A stretch of DNA of 64,000 nt from Diadophis punctatus similis (GCA_023053685.1 JALIGW010000028.1:7166501-7230500); one strand, 5' to 3'; shown: positions 47,301-57,000, numbered from the stretch's first letter. Notes: generated by a model not told the origin, from the letters alone. Program-made: numbers and translations.

Positions 47301-49706
47301 ACCATTGTAACTGTAAATGGTCAACTCAATGGTCAGTAAACAAAGACTACTTGTATGATCATGATATGTTATAACAATTCAAAGCAAGCATTTAATATTG
47401 GAGTGAGTGTGAATCTCTTTTGTAGTCATATACATCTTCTCTTTCAAACTCCATCAATCACACTATTGTTCTTCTCATACATATTCAGAAATAAAGAACA
47501 CTGGAGAAAGGTTGAGGAGAAAGTCAGCTACACACCAAAATCTTTTGCATAATCTCCTTCACTTAGTAATTTGCAACAGGATAGAGGGAGAAGCGTATAT
47601 CTGAGAACACTGGAGACTTCCAGTTCTGTACTACATAGGAATAGTGAAGACAGCATATCCCATGTCCAGATTATTAGAACAGAAACTCTTGCAAGTGCAA
47701 AAACCTCCAAGTGGGGGTGACAGAACTGAGTAGTGGAACAAAATGTGATTGCAGACAGAAGTATTCCAATTTAGTGAAATCCAAAAAAAGAGGCAGCTGA
47801 GCTGATGAGGACTCAATGAACTGATGAGATAAAATAATAGAATCATATTTTATGGAAGATAAAACAAATTGGTATCTTACATGGTTTTTTCCTCCAAATA
47901 TAAAATCTTCAGGGCTGCTAGAAGCAGGAGAAATCGGATTTAAAAAACTAACATGGCAAAAAGGATTAAAAAGTTTATCTATTCATCTATCTCCCCTAAG
48001 TTTTGATGCTTAAAAGATGAAATTAGTAAAATAATTCTTAGACCTTAATATTTCAATGTTGAGTAAAGCTTATTTTTAATGATATATCCATGGAATATAG
48101 TTAGTGAAAAAGAGATAAGAAAAACAGGCAGCTTTTCCTAATGAATGACTCAATGAAAATTGATTTCCCCATTCTTAAAGCAAATTTAAACCCAAACAAG
48201 CATATATTTATTTTTGCAGATCTACTTCATTTCATGAAACCAACACTGTACAACTTCTAATGGTAATGATTGTTACAGTATATATTCCAATTTACATTAA
48301 TTTGCCAGTTTTATAAGTACCCCAAGAAACATATTGCAGGACACAATTTCTAGAGGACACAAGATTATGATTCCTAAAGTCTTTTTACAGGCATCATCAG
48401 TCATTGTGGAAACAGGATGTTGGACCACAGAGACTTTTGATCTGATCCCATACAACTCTTCTTAAAATGGAGTTTTCTCCTACACCTTTAGGGATGCCAC
48501 CGGGAGCCTGAGAGACAACTGTACTTTGTTTAGTGATTGTTATTATTCCACTATCTTAGTTTTTATTTTTTTTAAAATGTGTTCAATTGTTTTAATCAAC
48601 GTTCTATTGTTTTAATTGTCAGTGAGGGTTGTATGCAGCCCAGAGCCATGTTCAATGAGATGGGGAGGGGTATATAAATTTGCTAAATAAATGTTTTCCA
48701 CTGAAATCTGGATCAACCATAGCTTCACAGGAATACTGATCTCAAGTGCAGGCCTTCATAGGAACACGAGGCCGTCACTTGCAATTTTGACAAAGTAAAT
48801 ATTGGATTTAGCCCTGTCTCCACGCTCCCACCGACCGCTAACACCTTCTCCACAAAGCTTGCCCTGGGTCTTGTTCCTCAAGCCTTCTAAGGCGCAACCA
48901 ATATTGGCACAGGAAGACAGGAAAACCCAAAGGTGCTTTTTTCAAGAGGCAACTGGACTTTCTTGTTTTTTCTTTGAAGACGTTTCACTTCTCATCCAAG
49001 AAGCTTCTTCAGCTCTGACTGGATGATGGGGAATGAAAGGATTTATATTCCCCACCATCCAGTCAGAGCTGAAGAAGCTTCTTGGTTGAGAAGCGAAAAG
49101 TCTTCAAAGAAAAATAAAAACCAGAAAGTCCAGTGGCCTCTTGAAAAAAGCACCTTTGGGACAACCATGAGCTGGATAACTGAGAATCTCCAGACATTTA
49201 GCGAAGACAAGAAAACCACCAGCAAACGGCGAAACTAATAACCAACCAAGAATCCCTACCCTGGTCAACGGACAGGCCTTGAGTCCTGGCACGTTTTAAA
49301 CCATTTTGCAGACTAGCCCCATTTACTCCTGTAGTAAAGCTTACTCAGGGCCGCTTTTCACTCCGTGGACCGTTTCCACGTGCATTGGACCGCGATCCCC
49401 ATTTTCCCCTGGCCAGTCACAACTGGGAACGATGGGACTTGGAATCAAACGCATCTGGAGGCCCCAGCCTCAGACACGGAGGCCCCGGAGCTCACTTATC
49501 GGCGGGACCTCTATAAGACGTCTAGTTTTATGCATGGCTTGGAAAACGAAACTCAGACCGCCTCCAACGTCTATCAAACGGGGGTTGCGAAGTACAGTTT
49601 CCCTTCCCCCAGCTCGGGCCTCCCTAACCTCTTTATCCGTCGCTTTCTCCACCACTCCCAAAAGCGCGTAGAGGTCCAACTCCAGCAGTTCTTTATCGAC
49701 CGCCAT
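23340..49706 (-). CDS. DNAJC17: DNAJC17, J-domain and RRM protein, complete, 11 coding exons
   Basis: DNAJC17 is a nuclear Hsp40 co-chaperone linked to spliceosome function. Exons in transcript order: 49629-49706, 45322-45391, 43984-44042, 43281-43368, 42024-42106, 41402-41486, 40612-40661, 39314-39391, 37796-37876, 35948-36070, 23340-23462. All phases agree and the sum is 918 nt, or 305 residues (human 304). The J domain spans about residues 11-76 with HPD at 39-41 ([12 protein letters not shown]). A charged coiled-coil follows ([40 protein letters not shown]). The RRM is encoded by exons 8-10 ([12 protein letters not shown], then [20 protein letters not shown]). The tail is [20 protein letters not shown], ending at TAG 23340-23342. 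Exon 8 has a weak donor (AAG|GTCCTG). The linker before TPKLK is shorter than in human. C15orf62 is nested in intron 10 on the other strand. Start at 49706 chosen because [17 protein letters not shown] aligns with the human N-terminus. Confidence 0.95.
23820..23959 (-). mobile_element. Family A-like MITE fragment downstream of DNAJC17 last exon
   Basis: On the minus strand it begins CAGGGGCGGGTTGCTCTCTT and contains CTACCGGTGTGTTGCGCGCG and a short hairpin CACCACGTTTCGTGGTG. The other terminus is not clear. Confidence 0.5.
23960..27214. other. DNAJC17 intron 10, part left of C15orf62
   Basis: No exon of DNAJC17 or other recognisable gene seen. Any noncoding first exon of C15orf62 would lie here or just to the right, upstream of the acceptor at 27961-27962, but I could not place it. 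Confidence 0.4.
27215..27440 (+). mobile_element. Fragment of the second SINE family
   Basis: Shares CTATGCAAGTAGATAAATAA and GTACTACTTTAGTGGGGAGA with the copy at 17911, then diverges into TGGATCCAGTGGAGG-like sequence related to 18150-18180. Confidence 0.5.
28045..28575 (+). CDS. C15orf62: C15orf62 orthologue, single-exon gene nested in DNAJC17 intron
   Basis: One uninterrupted exon encodes 176 residues (human 175), on the strand opposite its host DNAJC17, the same nested position as in human. The N-terminus [20 protein letters not shown] is basic and matches human METWRKGSFRNASFFKQLS. A proline-rich [18 protein letters not shown] block lies at about residues 76-93. The C-terminus [20 protein letters not shown] (about 144-163) is the best-conserved part and resembles the C-terminal homology region of CDC42EP/BORG proteins. 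No CRIB motif (ISxPxxFxHxxHVG) is visible. UniProt names the human protein as mitochondrial but its role is unclear. Start: an ATG ten codons upstream (28015) is in frame, but 28045 matches the human start. A probable 5'-UTR acceptor (pyrimidine-rich tract then AG at 27961-27962) lies just upstream, and AATAAA at 28657-28662 lies 82 bp after the stop. Confidence 0.9.
   Translation: MDTWRRGSIRSSGFFKRLSFRRNKKLGNQTIILNQNSQTLDSNEQYEKKRFLRNFKEKPDCFSCQSEQNLTTKTQPPPKPPRLYLDTASCPNIIDHRESSSTDISILSTSCHFHKATQTQPDLLYKAQTMNSETLSRNSKPPFDPSDPFLSFTLDLGPSLLDDVLQTLRKQNLLLN
28657..28662 (+). terminator. C15orf62: C15orf62 poly(A) signal
   Basis: AATAAA lies 82 bp after the stop of the nested gene, which suggests a short 3' UTR. 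It is on the opposite strand to the host gene DNAJC17 and would not end host transcription. Confidence 0.5.
29390..29578 (+). mobile_element. tRNA-SINE, partly truncated head
   Basis: Has GTTCAAATCTCACAGGCTCA, the shared body and a tail of repeated GCTATT. It lies in DNAJC17 intron 10, about 0.8 kb after C15orf62. Confidence 0.75.
30640..31180 (+). pseudogene. L2/CR1-like LINE RT C-terminal remnant
   Basis: A frame interrupted by stops gives [22 protein letters not shown], and further on [10 protein letters not shown], which fit the LDYCN...MGLPLK, RLHWLPI and LKTHLF blocks of L2-type reverse transcriptases. Decayed; in DNAJC17 intron 10. Confidence 0.55.
31246..31336. mobile_element. 91-bp TA-flanked MITE, same ends as 60010-60995
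   Basis: Termini CCGTATTTTAAGCTACATTC and ATACTCCGAAAAATACGG, flanked by TA at 31244-31245 and 31337-31338. Internal ATAAGACGCACCCAAATTTT matches the long copy. It looks like an internal-deletion derivative. It lies in DNAJC17 intron 10. Confidence 0.8.
31427..31702. mobile_element. TIR repeat, family C copy
   Basis: Starts TAGATAATCCTTGATTTATG and ends AAGTTGAGGTCTACCTG. It shares AACTGAGCCCAAAATTTCTG and TTGTTAAGTGAGTTTTACCC with the 33496 copy in inverse orientation. Confidence 0.6.
32449..33420 (-). pseudogene. L1 LINE 3' end with broken ORF2 C-terminus
   Basis: Two overlapping reading-frame fragments on the minus strand encode [20 protein letters not shown], then [20 protein letters not shown] with the CWKC...YHIWWTC signature of L1 ORF2 C-termini, then a lysine-rich end. 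The frame shifts between them. A T-run at 32449-32458 is the poly(A) tail. Truncated at the 5' end; lies in DNAJC17 intron 10. Confidence 0.8.
33496..33887. mobile_element. TIR repeat, family C (AGGTAGTACTTGACTTACAA)
   Basis: Ends are CAGGTAGTACTTGACTTACA and GGTCGTAGGTCAAGGACTAC, inverted repeats of about 25 bp. The body carries GTCACATGATCAAAATGTGG and AACAACTGCAGTTATTCACT blocks seen in several other places in the window. It lies in DNAJC17 intron 10. It is MITE-like; superfamily not assigned. Confidence 0.65.
34036..34158. mobile_element. Family C fragment
   Basis: Partial copy containing AGAGCCCAAAATTTCCATTG and GTCACAATTGTTAAGTGAAT, shared with the copies at 31427 and 33496. Both outer ends are lost. 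Confidence 0.5.
34755..34860. repeat. Related AT-rich repeat in DNAJC17 intron 10
   Basis: Reads TTATTTATTTATTTGTTAAG, TGCTGCCTATCTCACTATGT and CTAGGCGGCTTACAATAATA. Layout matches the 41150 group, sequence more distant. Confidence 0.35.
36272..36485. mobile_element. hAT MITE, family B (CAGTGATGGCGAACC) in DNAJC17 intron 10
   Basis: 214-bp copy with diverged left terminus (CAGTAAAGGTTAACCTTTTC) and right terminus CATAGGTTCGCCATCATGG. It is flanked by ATATAGGA at 36264-36271 and 36486-36493, exact. The interior has GGCACACATGCCATAGG-like sequence common to the family. Confidence 0.85.
37475..37690. mobile_element. Family C fragment in DNAJC17 intron 9/10 region
   Basis: Diverged copy with CACATGACCATGGAGTCACT and TGACTGGTTGTTAAACAA near its right end. 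It ends about 100 bp before DNAJC17 exon 9. Confidence 0.45.
38267..38360. repeat. Compound microsatellite (TC)n(AC)n in DNAJC17 intron 8
   Basis: About 16 TC units followed by about 30 AC units. It lies about 390 bp upstream (transcript sense) of DNAJC17 exon 9. Confidence 0.95.
39965..40205. repeat. Diverged purine-rich minisatellite in DNAJC17 intron 7
   Basis: The core (A/T)CATCT(C/T)CAG(A/G)A recurs at about 39970, 40031, 40101 and 40170, spaced 61, 70 and 69 bp, each followed by ACAAAAGRCACAGAA-like sequence. Four diverged units are visible. Confidence 0.5.
41150..41270. repeat. Repeat with GCCGCCCA...GGACTCTGGGCGGC hairpin
   Basis: Reads TATGCCGCCCAACTCCCAGG and GGACTCTGGGCGGCTCACAA, with an AAAATA-rich end. 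Similar pieces occur at 20030-20130 (GGACTCTGGGTGG) and 44840-44920 (CGGACTCTGGGCAGC). Probably a LINE 3' UTR family. Confidence 0.45.
42240..43085 (+). pseudogene. L1 LINE 3' end, decayed, in DNAJC17 intron 4
   Basis: The plus strand encodes [20 protein letters not shown] then [20 protein letters not shown], the same L1 ORF2 C-terminal signature with a cysteine changed to tyrosine or glycine. Stops interrupt the rest. It ends with AATAAAATATTTTAAAAATA. The 5' boundary is approximate. Confidence 0.75.
44835..44925. repeat. Relative of the 41150 repeat
   Basis: Contains TTATTTATTTATGAAAATTT, TGGCTGCCCAATTCACTCGG and ACTCTGGGCAGCTTACAAAG, matching the 41150 unit. Confidence 0.45.
46105..46195 (+). 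mobile_element. CR1 LINE 3' end, plus orientation
   Basis: Reads GGGGGTTGGACTAGATGACC and GGTCCCTTCCAACTCTAATA, followed by a CTAAATCTAAAT tail. Lies in DNAJC17 intron 1. Confidence 0.85.
46809..47203. mobile_element. hAT MITE, family B, in DNAJC17 intron 1
   Basis: 395 bp, starting CAGTGATGGCGAACCTTTTT and ending CCATAGGTTCGCCATCACTG. The target duplication CAATATAC is exact (46801-46808 and 47204-47211). The body is GC-rich with repeated GGGGAGGGCAAAAA units. It is inverted relative to the copy at 56680. Confidence 0.93.
48920..49200. repeat. Large imperfect palindrome of a repeat in DNAJC17 intron 1
   Basis: The left arm (AAAGGTGCTTTTTTCAAGAG, then CATCCAAGAAGCTTCTTCAG) and right arm (GAAGAAGCTTCTTGGTTGAG, then CCTCTTGAAAAAAGCACCTT) are inverted copies around about 49045. 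The right arm continues into GAGAATCTCCAGACA. The GAAGCTTCTTGGATGAG...GAAAAGTC unit is a familiar vertebrate repeat, possibly from a Penelope-like element; the class is uncertain. Confidence 0.6.
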
Positions 49707-50090
49707 TTCCCTCAAGACTCGCTTCTTCAGACAGTTCCCCACCGGGATGATTCTCGCTCGAGCTTTTTTCTTCCCTTCCCCCACTCCTTCGTCCCCCGAC
49801 AGCGATTTGGCTTCTGGGAAACGTGGACTTTTCTCTTTAGGAACGTCTCTTCTCCGGACGGAAGATGGAAGTCGAGCAAACTACAATTCCCAGCATGCCA
49901 GGTCGGCCCTCGTCATCGTGATGCCATTAGAACTTTCCGGAGCCGTGATTGGACAAATCGCCGAAACCCCAGCAAGCGCTGCGTCAGGGATAGTGGGCGG
50001 GGAAGAGTCTCTAGGAAATGTAGTTACAGAACAGTACTGTATTGTATTGCATGTCACCTACTTAGACCCCAGGGTCGTAGAAGGGCTGTA
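49707..50090. promoter_or_regulatory. Bidirectional promoter region, DNAJC17/ZFYVE19
   Basis: This CpG-richer stretch lies between the DNAJC17 start codon (minus strand) and the ZFYVE19 5' region (plus strand). It contains ACTACAATTCCCAGCATGC at 49880-49898, an inverted CCAAT box (ATTGG) at 49948-49952 and a GC box (GTGGGCGGGG) at 49993-50002. There is no obvious TATA box. This is a typical layout for a head-to-head housekeeping promoter. Transcription start sites cannot be fixed from sequence alone. Confidence 0.7.
49880..49898 (+). promoter_or_regulatory. ZNF143/THAP11-type (SBS) motif
   Basis: The sequence ACTACAATTCCCAGCATGC matches the known long SBS consensus (ACTACAATTCCCAGMATGC), which is enriched near start sites of housekeeping and divergent genes. 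The match is complete over 19 bases. A partial copy (ACTACAATTCC) occurs again near 50291. Confidence 0.75.
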
Positions 50091-51012
50091 AGTATACATC
50101 TGGTCGTCGCTTGCGGTAAAAGGAGCAGTGGGCAGACTTTGAAAAAGGCAGAAAAGGCCTGCTGGATTAGACTAGAGTATCAGATTATCAGGCTAGATTA
50201 GCCTTCCTTTCATAAAGTTTCCTTAATTTTTTCCTTTTTTCGTAAGCATCTTGGGGTAACCTTCCCCAATCCAACGCTCTCCTGATGTGTTGTACTACAA
50301 TTCCGATAATTCCTAATGTGATTGTAGTTTTCCATACCTAGCTGGACACGGTGGGGATTTGGCCTGCATCTTTAAGGGGGTGACAGGCTTGAAAAGTTGT
50401 TTATAGGGGAGTGTGCTGATTTATTTCCCTAATTCACCATGGCAGTCAATGAAGAAAGGAAGGGAGAGAGAAAATATCCAAAAGTAAACTTGTATCTTTT
50501 CAAATAGTTAAGGGGTCATAAATGATTCCCCCCCCCCTTTCAATAAAGTTTTGTGCTGTTTTTTTGTTCTGAATAGAATCTACTTTTTGGAAGAGACTAT
50601 TGTATGTTGATCTGCTATGGGTCTGCTTCTGAACATTGTAAAGATAAAATGAATTGCAGGAATTGTTCTAGATAAGAATTAGGGAATTTAGGATTAACAC
50701 ATTTGAAAGATACTGGGTTGGAAAGCCTAATCTTTGAATTTTTGTTTCTTTCTCCATGCTTTTAATTGTTATTAGGTAACCAAATTTATAGTATGTTTTT
50801 TTAAATTATGAAAGCAAAATCAAGTACCACTGTCACCTCTTTAATAGATCATGTTTTCATTGAATCATTATCAGCATTTTATACTTCACTCTTATTCTTT
50901 GTTCTATCTCTGAAAAGCGAACCATGGGATAGCTGCTTGCAGACAAAATAGAATCACGTTGTCCCCACTGGTATATTTTGTGAAAACTCTAAGAACCAAC
51001 TCAGCTGGCATC

Positions 51013-54000
51013 ATGGATAACAGGTGTTATGGCTGTGCATCAAAGTTTACTATCTTCAAGAAACGGGCAAGTTTTTCTTCACTACTCAGTGTCAGCACTT
51101 GCAGAAACTGAACTTGATAAATCTGTGTTGAGAGAAATGCGATCTCATACAGTAAAATATGAAATTCTCTTTTGGTAGAATGCATTCAGATTTCATGTTT
51201 CAGATTCATGCTTCCTTTGGTTCCTGTAATTTTAGAGTTTTAGGTATTTTAATATTTTCAATTATTTTAATATTTTACATTTTATTTGTTTTTATGGATT
51301 TTCTGATCCTGTATACTGCCCAGAGTCTGTTGGAGTTGGACAGCTATAAATTTTTGAATAAATAAATAAATGATGGATGCTAAGCAGGTCTCTGCCTTTC
51401 AGTTTCAGTTGTTTGACTGTTCTGTTTTTCTATAATAAAATAACCAATAAGGGATCTTTCCTTAAAAGGTCCCAGAAAATGGTTCTGGTTTCACTTTGAA
51501 GACTGATCTGTCTATTTTGATGCACAGTGAGTGGAGAATTCACATAAAATGAATTAAACAGGTTACGCAAAATACAATGATAAACTCATACATTAATGTT
51601 AAAATATTCACAGGGAAAAATGTGTGATACTGATGCATGATTCCAGGTCATCTGCTTTTAAGAAGTTCTCCAGTAAATATTGATGCTTTGTCTGCCAGTG
51701 CATCACTGATAATGTTTTATCAATCTTAAAACTGGATGGAAGGAATTCACCAATGGTGGGGGGAAATAATTTAAATAATAGCATATGACACCAACTTCTT
51801 CCTAAGGAAAATATGAAAAGACTTCTGCCCAAAAATGTCTAAGTCTTGGAGAATTTTGATTAGCTAATGATCACTATAGTATATGCTGTGGCACGTAAAC
51901 TCTTTTGTTTTCCCTACTCTTTGTCTATTGTTTGCATTGCTGTTTTGATTGTTAACTGTTTCAATATTTCTTGCCATTACTTGCTTTAAAAAATAGTAGG
52001 ATATGAACAGAATAAAATAAATGTTATAGTATACAGGTGTTATATTCTGTGCTCTTGCATGTAAGACATGTGCTTTGAAGGAGCCTAGAGGGAAAAAAAA
52101 CCCTGTTTTCATATTGACTTTCCACAACAAGAGAATTCAGTTTCAAGCTGGCTGGCTGGCTTGCTTAGTTGTTTGTTTGTTATAGCTGTCCATCTCACTT
52201 TTACATGGTCTAAGCAGTTTACAATAAATCAAAATAAAATGTGTAAAATACACAATATAAAAAATAAAAGTAAAACATATAGCAGTCGGGCATAATCTAA
52301 CCAATCACCCACACAACCAGGAAATGAGCTCTAACCCATGCCCAGGGCCTCTGACTGAGGCACAAAGACCTATATTTTCTTCCCCAGGAGGCCTTAACAA
52401 GCCAGGAGTTACGTGAATGTAACACAAGGTCCTATCAGTCCTGAGGAGCCTGATCACTTTCTCAGGCCAAACAGGATCTCCCCAGGTAACCAAACTAGAC
52501 CCAGACCCAGACACCACCACAGTATGGAAGTATCTGCCTTATGAATCTTATATAAGAAGGAAACTTCCAGTCGTTCTGCAGCAGTCTGATAAGTGTGTTT
52601 TCCTCCATTGATTTTTTTCCCTCCTCCTCAGAATGGTTGCAAGGGTTGTGGTGGAGGATTTTGCTCAAGCTGCCTTGCATTCAGTGCCACTGTTCCTCGT
52701 TGTGGGGACACTCAGCAGAAGGTTTGCAAGAAGTGCCATGGAGAGTTAACAAGGTAAGAACAGAACTGAATTCTGATCCAAGTGATGGATTGACAAAATT
52801 ACAGAGCTCAATCAACTCAAGCAAGTTGCCACTTTAGCATTCTGTGTATTAGCTGAAATCCACACAATCGTTTTGGAAATGTATCACTATATTCTTTATT
52901 CTACAATGTTAAAAGATTTTTCTGGGTGATGAATTCTGGCATTAAGTTCAGATGCTTATTGGCTCAGAGTTTCTCTCTCATTTGGGGGGGGGGAGGTTGT
53001 ATAAGATCTATCAACTCTCATGACATCTAAAGTGCCTGACTGTGTCACATAAGGAATGTAGACAGGGTTGTGCTATATACAGAGGTGGGTTCCCACCAGT
53101 TCTAACTGGTTCTTTAGAACCATTAGTAAAGCGGCGATGATGTCACGGAGCCGGTTCTGTTGGTGCCGGTCCGTGGGCGCCGCCATCTTGGATTTTGCTT
53201 CTGTGCATGCGCAAACCTGAGCAAACCAGCAGCAAAACGATCCACAACCCACCCCTGGCTATATACAATACTAATGCAAAATAAATATATATTTATTTTG
53301 CACATATTCTGACTTCCAAGTGTTAGAGGGATAGATTCAGCCAAATAAAACATTGGTAATTAGTCCCAAATCGGTTTATACATTTCACAATGTAGCAGTT
53401 TTAACCTCTATTTTATGACATTCTTATTTTTCTTTTCAGCGCACCATCTCAGTCAAATTCAGCTAGATGGTCTCCACCAGAGAACTATAAGAAGTGAGTT
53501 CCAATAATCACAAAACTAATTTTGCTTTGTGAACTTTATATATTTGTAAAGCAAAGTGTATATATGTGTTATGATGAATCACCAGTGGCCTTAGCCATTT
53601 AATAGCCATTTTTTAAATTCCTACTTGTTGCAGGATTTGAATTCCTTATATTAACAATCCCCCCAAAAAAAGTAATTTCTTTCTCAAAATAACTAGGACT
53701 TTTCAACAATTTTCTCACTATAGATCTTGTTAGTTAAAAAAAATTCCAAGAACCTCTGATCAAGAAGCAAGCACCAGAGATACAAAATTTGCCAATAATA
53801 TGAAAAACTAAGAATAATATGCATACACTGAGGGGTATATATCTAGGATATGTATGACAGTTTAATATTGTGATACTGAAAAATTGTGCATTAAAACCAC
53901 TATTTTTGATGTCACCTAGAATGAATCTTGTTAGGAATGCTTAACTGAAGTCACTTGAGCACCTATCTTTTGCCTGTCTGCCTTTGTAAATGCAGTTCTC

Positions 54001-57000
54001 ATGTATATTTACTCCCTCCTACTCTCCGTCTAAAATAACAATAGTAAAACAGGAAACAGTACTTTTATAAACAAACAACTGTTTCAGCCCTAAACAAGAT
54101 TGGCTTCTAATGGCAGTGGAGCAGAGTTTAACAACTAAGAGATTTCAGCATAAGAGTAAAATGTTTCACTCTGGCCAATCTATACATCCAGAATAATAAG
54201 GGTATCAAAAGTAATTGCTAATCCTGATATACCGTAATCTTCCTCTGAACTTCCGTGGTGCCGCAGTGGTTAGAATACAGTATTTCAGGCTAACTCTGCC
54301 CACAGTCAGGAGTTTAATCCTGACCGGCTCAAGGTTGACTCAGCCTTCCATCCTTTCGAGGTCAGTAAAGTGAGGACCCAGATTGTTGGGGACAATAGGC
54401 TGACATTGTAAATGCTCAAAGAGTGCTGTAAAGCATTATGGAGCGGTATATCATTCTAAGTGCAATTGCTATTGCTATCTGTAAGGACTGATCCATTCAC
54501 TTGTGATTGTAGGTTGCTTGATGAGTCAGTGCTGTAGAACATGTGAATGAACTTGGCAAACATTTCTCTGTTTCTGAGTCTTGCAAGGCTCACATCACAT
54601 GTCATTTGTCAATTGATGCCCCAGTGATTAAACTGTGTGTGTGTGCGAATCAGGTCTTAGAGAAGCATTTATGATAATCCCGTTAATTCACACAGGACTT
54701 GTTTTTGCAGGCGGATTGCAGCTCTTGAAGCTAAGCAGAACCAGACGCAGAGCTCTCACAAGGGCTTGGTGAAATCTCAGAGTCAGACAGACTCCAGATA
54801 TCAAGGGTTTTCAAAAGAGGATAAGATTCTAATAGAGAGACTGGAGAGGCTCAAGAAGGCAGCAAGGCCTAGTGAGTTGCTCATATTTTCATGCTGGGGT
54901 CTGCTGCAGATAGAACATAAATCAGAATTCAAGAACAGGATTCTTATAATGTTCAATTTATGCATGCAAACAGAGAAGCTGTCTGACTTATACTCTTGAA
55001 ACAGTTTCTAAAAGAAGGCAACGTGAGCATCAATGCCTCGGTTTTTGTTTCCGTAGTAGATTAACATTGAGCATGCGAAATTAGATTCATGTATTTTCTC
55101 CCCCCCCCTTAAATTTTGGCTTACAAGTGCTTAATGTTGGGTCGTTGCTATTCTCTTAGTTTGCATTTCGTTCTGCAAATGTTTTATTACCGGGCTGAGT
55201 AACATCATCAGTGTAGGGGGAGTGGAGAGAACAATGCAGTAGTTTTTCTGTTCGCAGGAAAAAAGATTAGGTGCCCTTTTCTGAGCAACTTGCTATTTAA
55301 CAGAGATGATTTTTGATGGGTGCATGGTGAGGCCAATATTGACAATTCCATAACCCTGAATCAACACTGCCAGTTTCTGCATTTTAAAATGTGCCATTTT
55401 GCCATTGGTTTATATGTACGGAAATAGTTTTATGCTTCTTTTGGTCACTATTAGCAAATAAATCTGCTTTTAAATTGCACAGAGTCTATTCCATCCCAGG
55501 CGGAGATAGAATCTAGGCTGGCGGCACTGAAAGTGGACTCTGGAAGATCCATTCCGACATCCCAAGAGATAGAAGACCGTTTGGCAGCCTTGCAAGGCAG
55601 AACACCTCCATCTGCAGCCCCCAGACCCGTAAGCTACCATTGCTTAAAAACAGACCTTTCCCAGAGTTTTTCTAGCCAGACAAAATGGTTGAAAATTACC
55701 TGGCTGTTTTGATTTGCCCCCAGATTGCAATGTTTAAATGGGACAGAAAGGAAAATCATTAATATACGGGCAGTCGTTATTTTAACTATTTAATTTAGCT
55801 TTAGTTTTAGCTTTATTATTAGAGTTGGAAGGGACCTTGTAGGTCATCTAGTCCAACCCCCTGCTCAAGCAGGAGTTCCTACACCACTTGAGACAGATGG
55901 CAGTCCAGTCTCTCCTTGAAGGTCGCAAGTGTTGGGGCTCTCACAACCTCTGCTGGCAAGCTGTTCCACTGGTTGATCGCAGCTTAATTAAATGTAATTA
56001 CCTGTACCTCTCTTGCTTTGGTCAGGTATACCAGGTCTCCAACAGCAAGACCCAGGTGGAGCAGTCAGACGACCTGCTGAACCAGATGGCTGAAGAAGTC
56101 GCCATTGATGAGAGTGGAGGCTTCACAATTACATCTCAAGGTTTCTCTTTAGCTTTAATATGGATTCTTAGTTTTGATGTAGAAATGGAAGCAAGTAGGT
56201 CCTGAAATCTCATGCAACAAAGTGCCCCACCACTACTGTTGATGATCAAGGGGTTGCAAAAATGGCCCTTCCAGAGTTCTTGCATTGATTCCAAACCCTC
56301 CTCCTTAGCACCCAGTTCAATTTTGCCACTGAAATCCTATTTGTCTTCAGATTTTATTGAGATAATGTCACTATTTATTAATGGGTGAATCAAATAATTG
56401 TCTATTCAGTCTCTGCTTTAAGACTCCCAGCTAGAAAACAATCTACCATCTTGTGCTCCTTTAACAAAGAGCACTTCATTGTCAAAAAAAATTTCCTAAG
56501 GTTCATCTGAAATTTGCATTTTCCTAACATGGTTATTATTTGGTGCTTGCATTCAGGGAAGGTAGAGAGCAGATTATTACTTTCTTCAGCGTGTGACACC
56601 CTGTCAGATATTTGAAAAGAGCTATCATATTAATACCCTTATCCCCAGTCAAGGCAAAATCTTTCTGTAGGCTATAGGGCAGTGATGGCGAACCTATGGC
56701 ACGGGTGCCACAGGTGGCACGCAGAGCCATATCTGCCGGCACGCGAGCTGTTGCCCTAGCTCAGCTCCAGCGCGCATGTGCGTGCCCGCCAGCTGATTTC
56801 TGGCTCACACGGAGGTTCTGGGAGGGCGATTTCGGCCTCCGGAGGGCCTCCGGGGTAGCAGGGGGAGCATTTTCGCCCTCCCCAAACTCCAAGAAAGCCT
56901 CTGGAGCCTGGGGAGGACAAAAAACGGGCCTACTGGGCCCACTGGAAGTCGGGAAACGGGGGAGTGGGGAGGGTCGTGCATGCATGCACAAGGGGGGTGG

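Noticed and set aside
49707..49784. In-frame 26-codon N-terminal extension of DNAJC17
   Set aside because: The family starts at MAVxKELL, which matches the ATG at 49706. The upstream part looks like 5' UTR.
49365..50201. Plus-strand 278-codon open frame, the longest in the window
   Set aside because: It runs antisense through DNAJC17 exon 1 and the shared promoter and has no recognisable domain. GC-rich promoter DNA gives long chance frames.
51067..51074. Alternative GT donor at 51071 for ZFYVE19 exon 1
   Set aside because: It would add four bases and shift exon 2 out of frame, destroying the conserved zinc finger.
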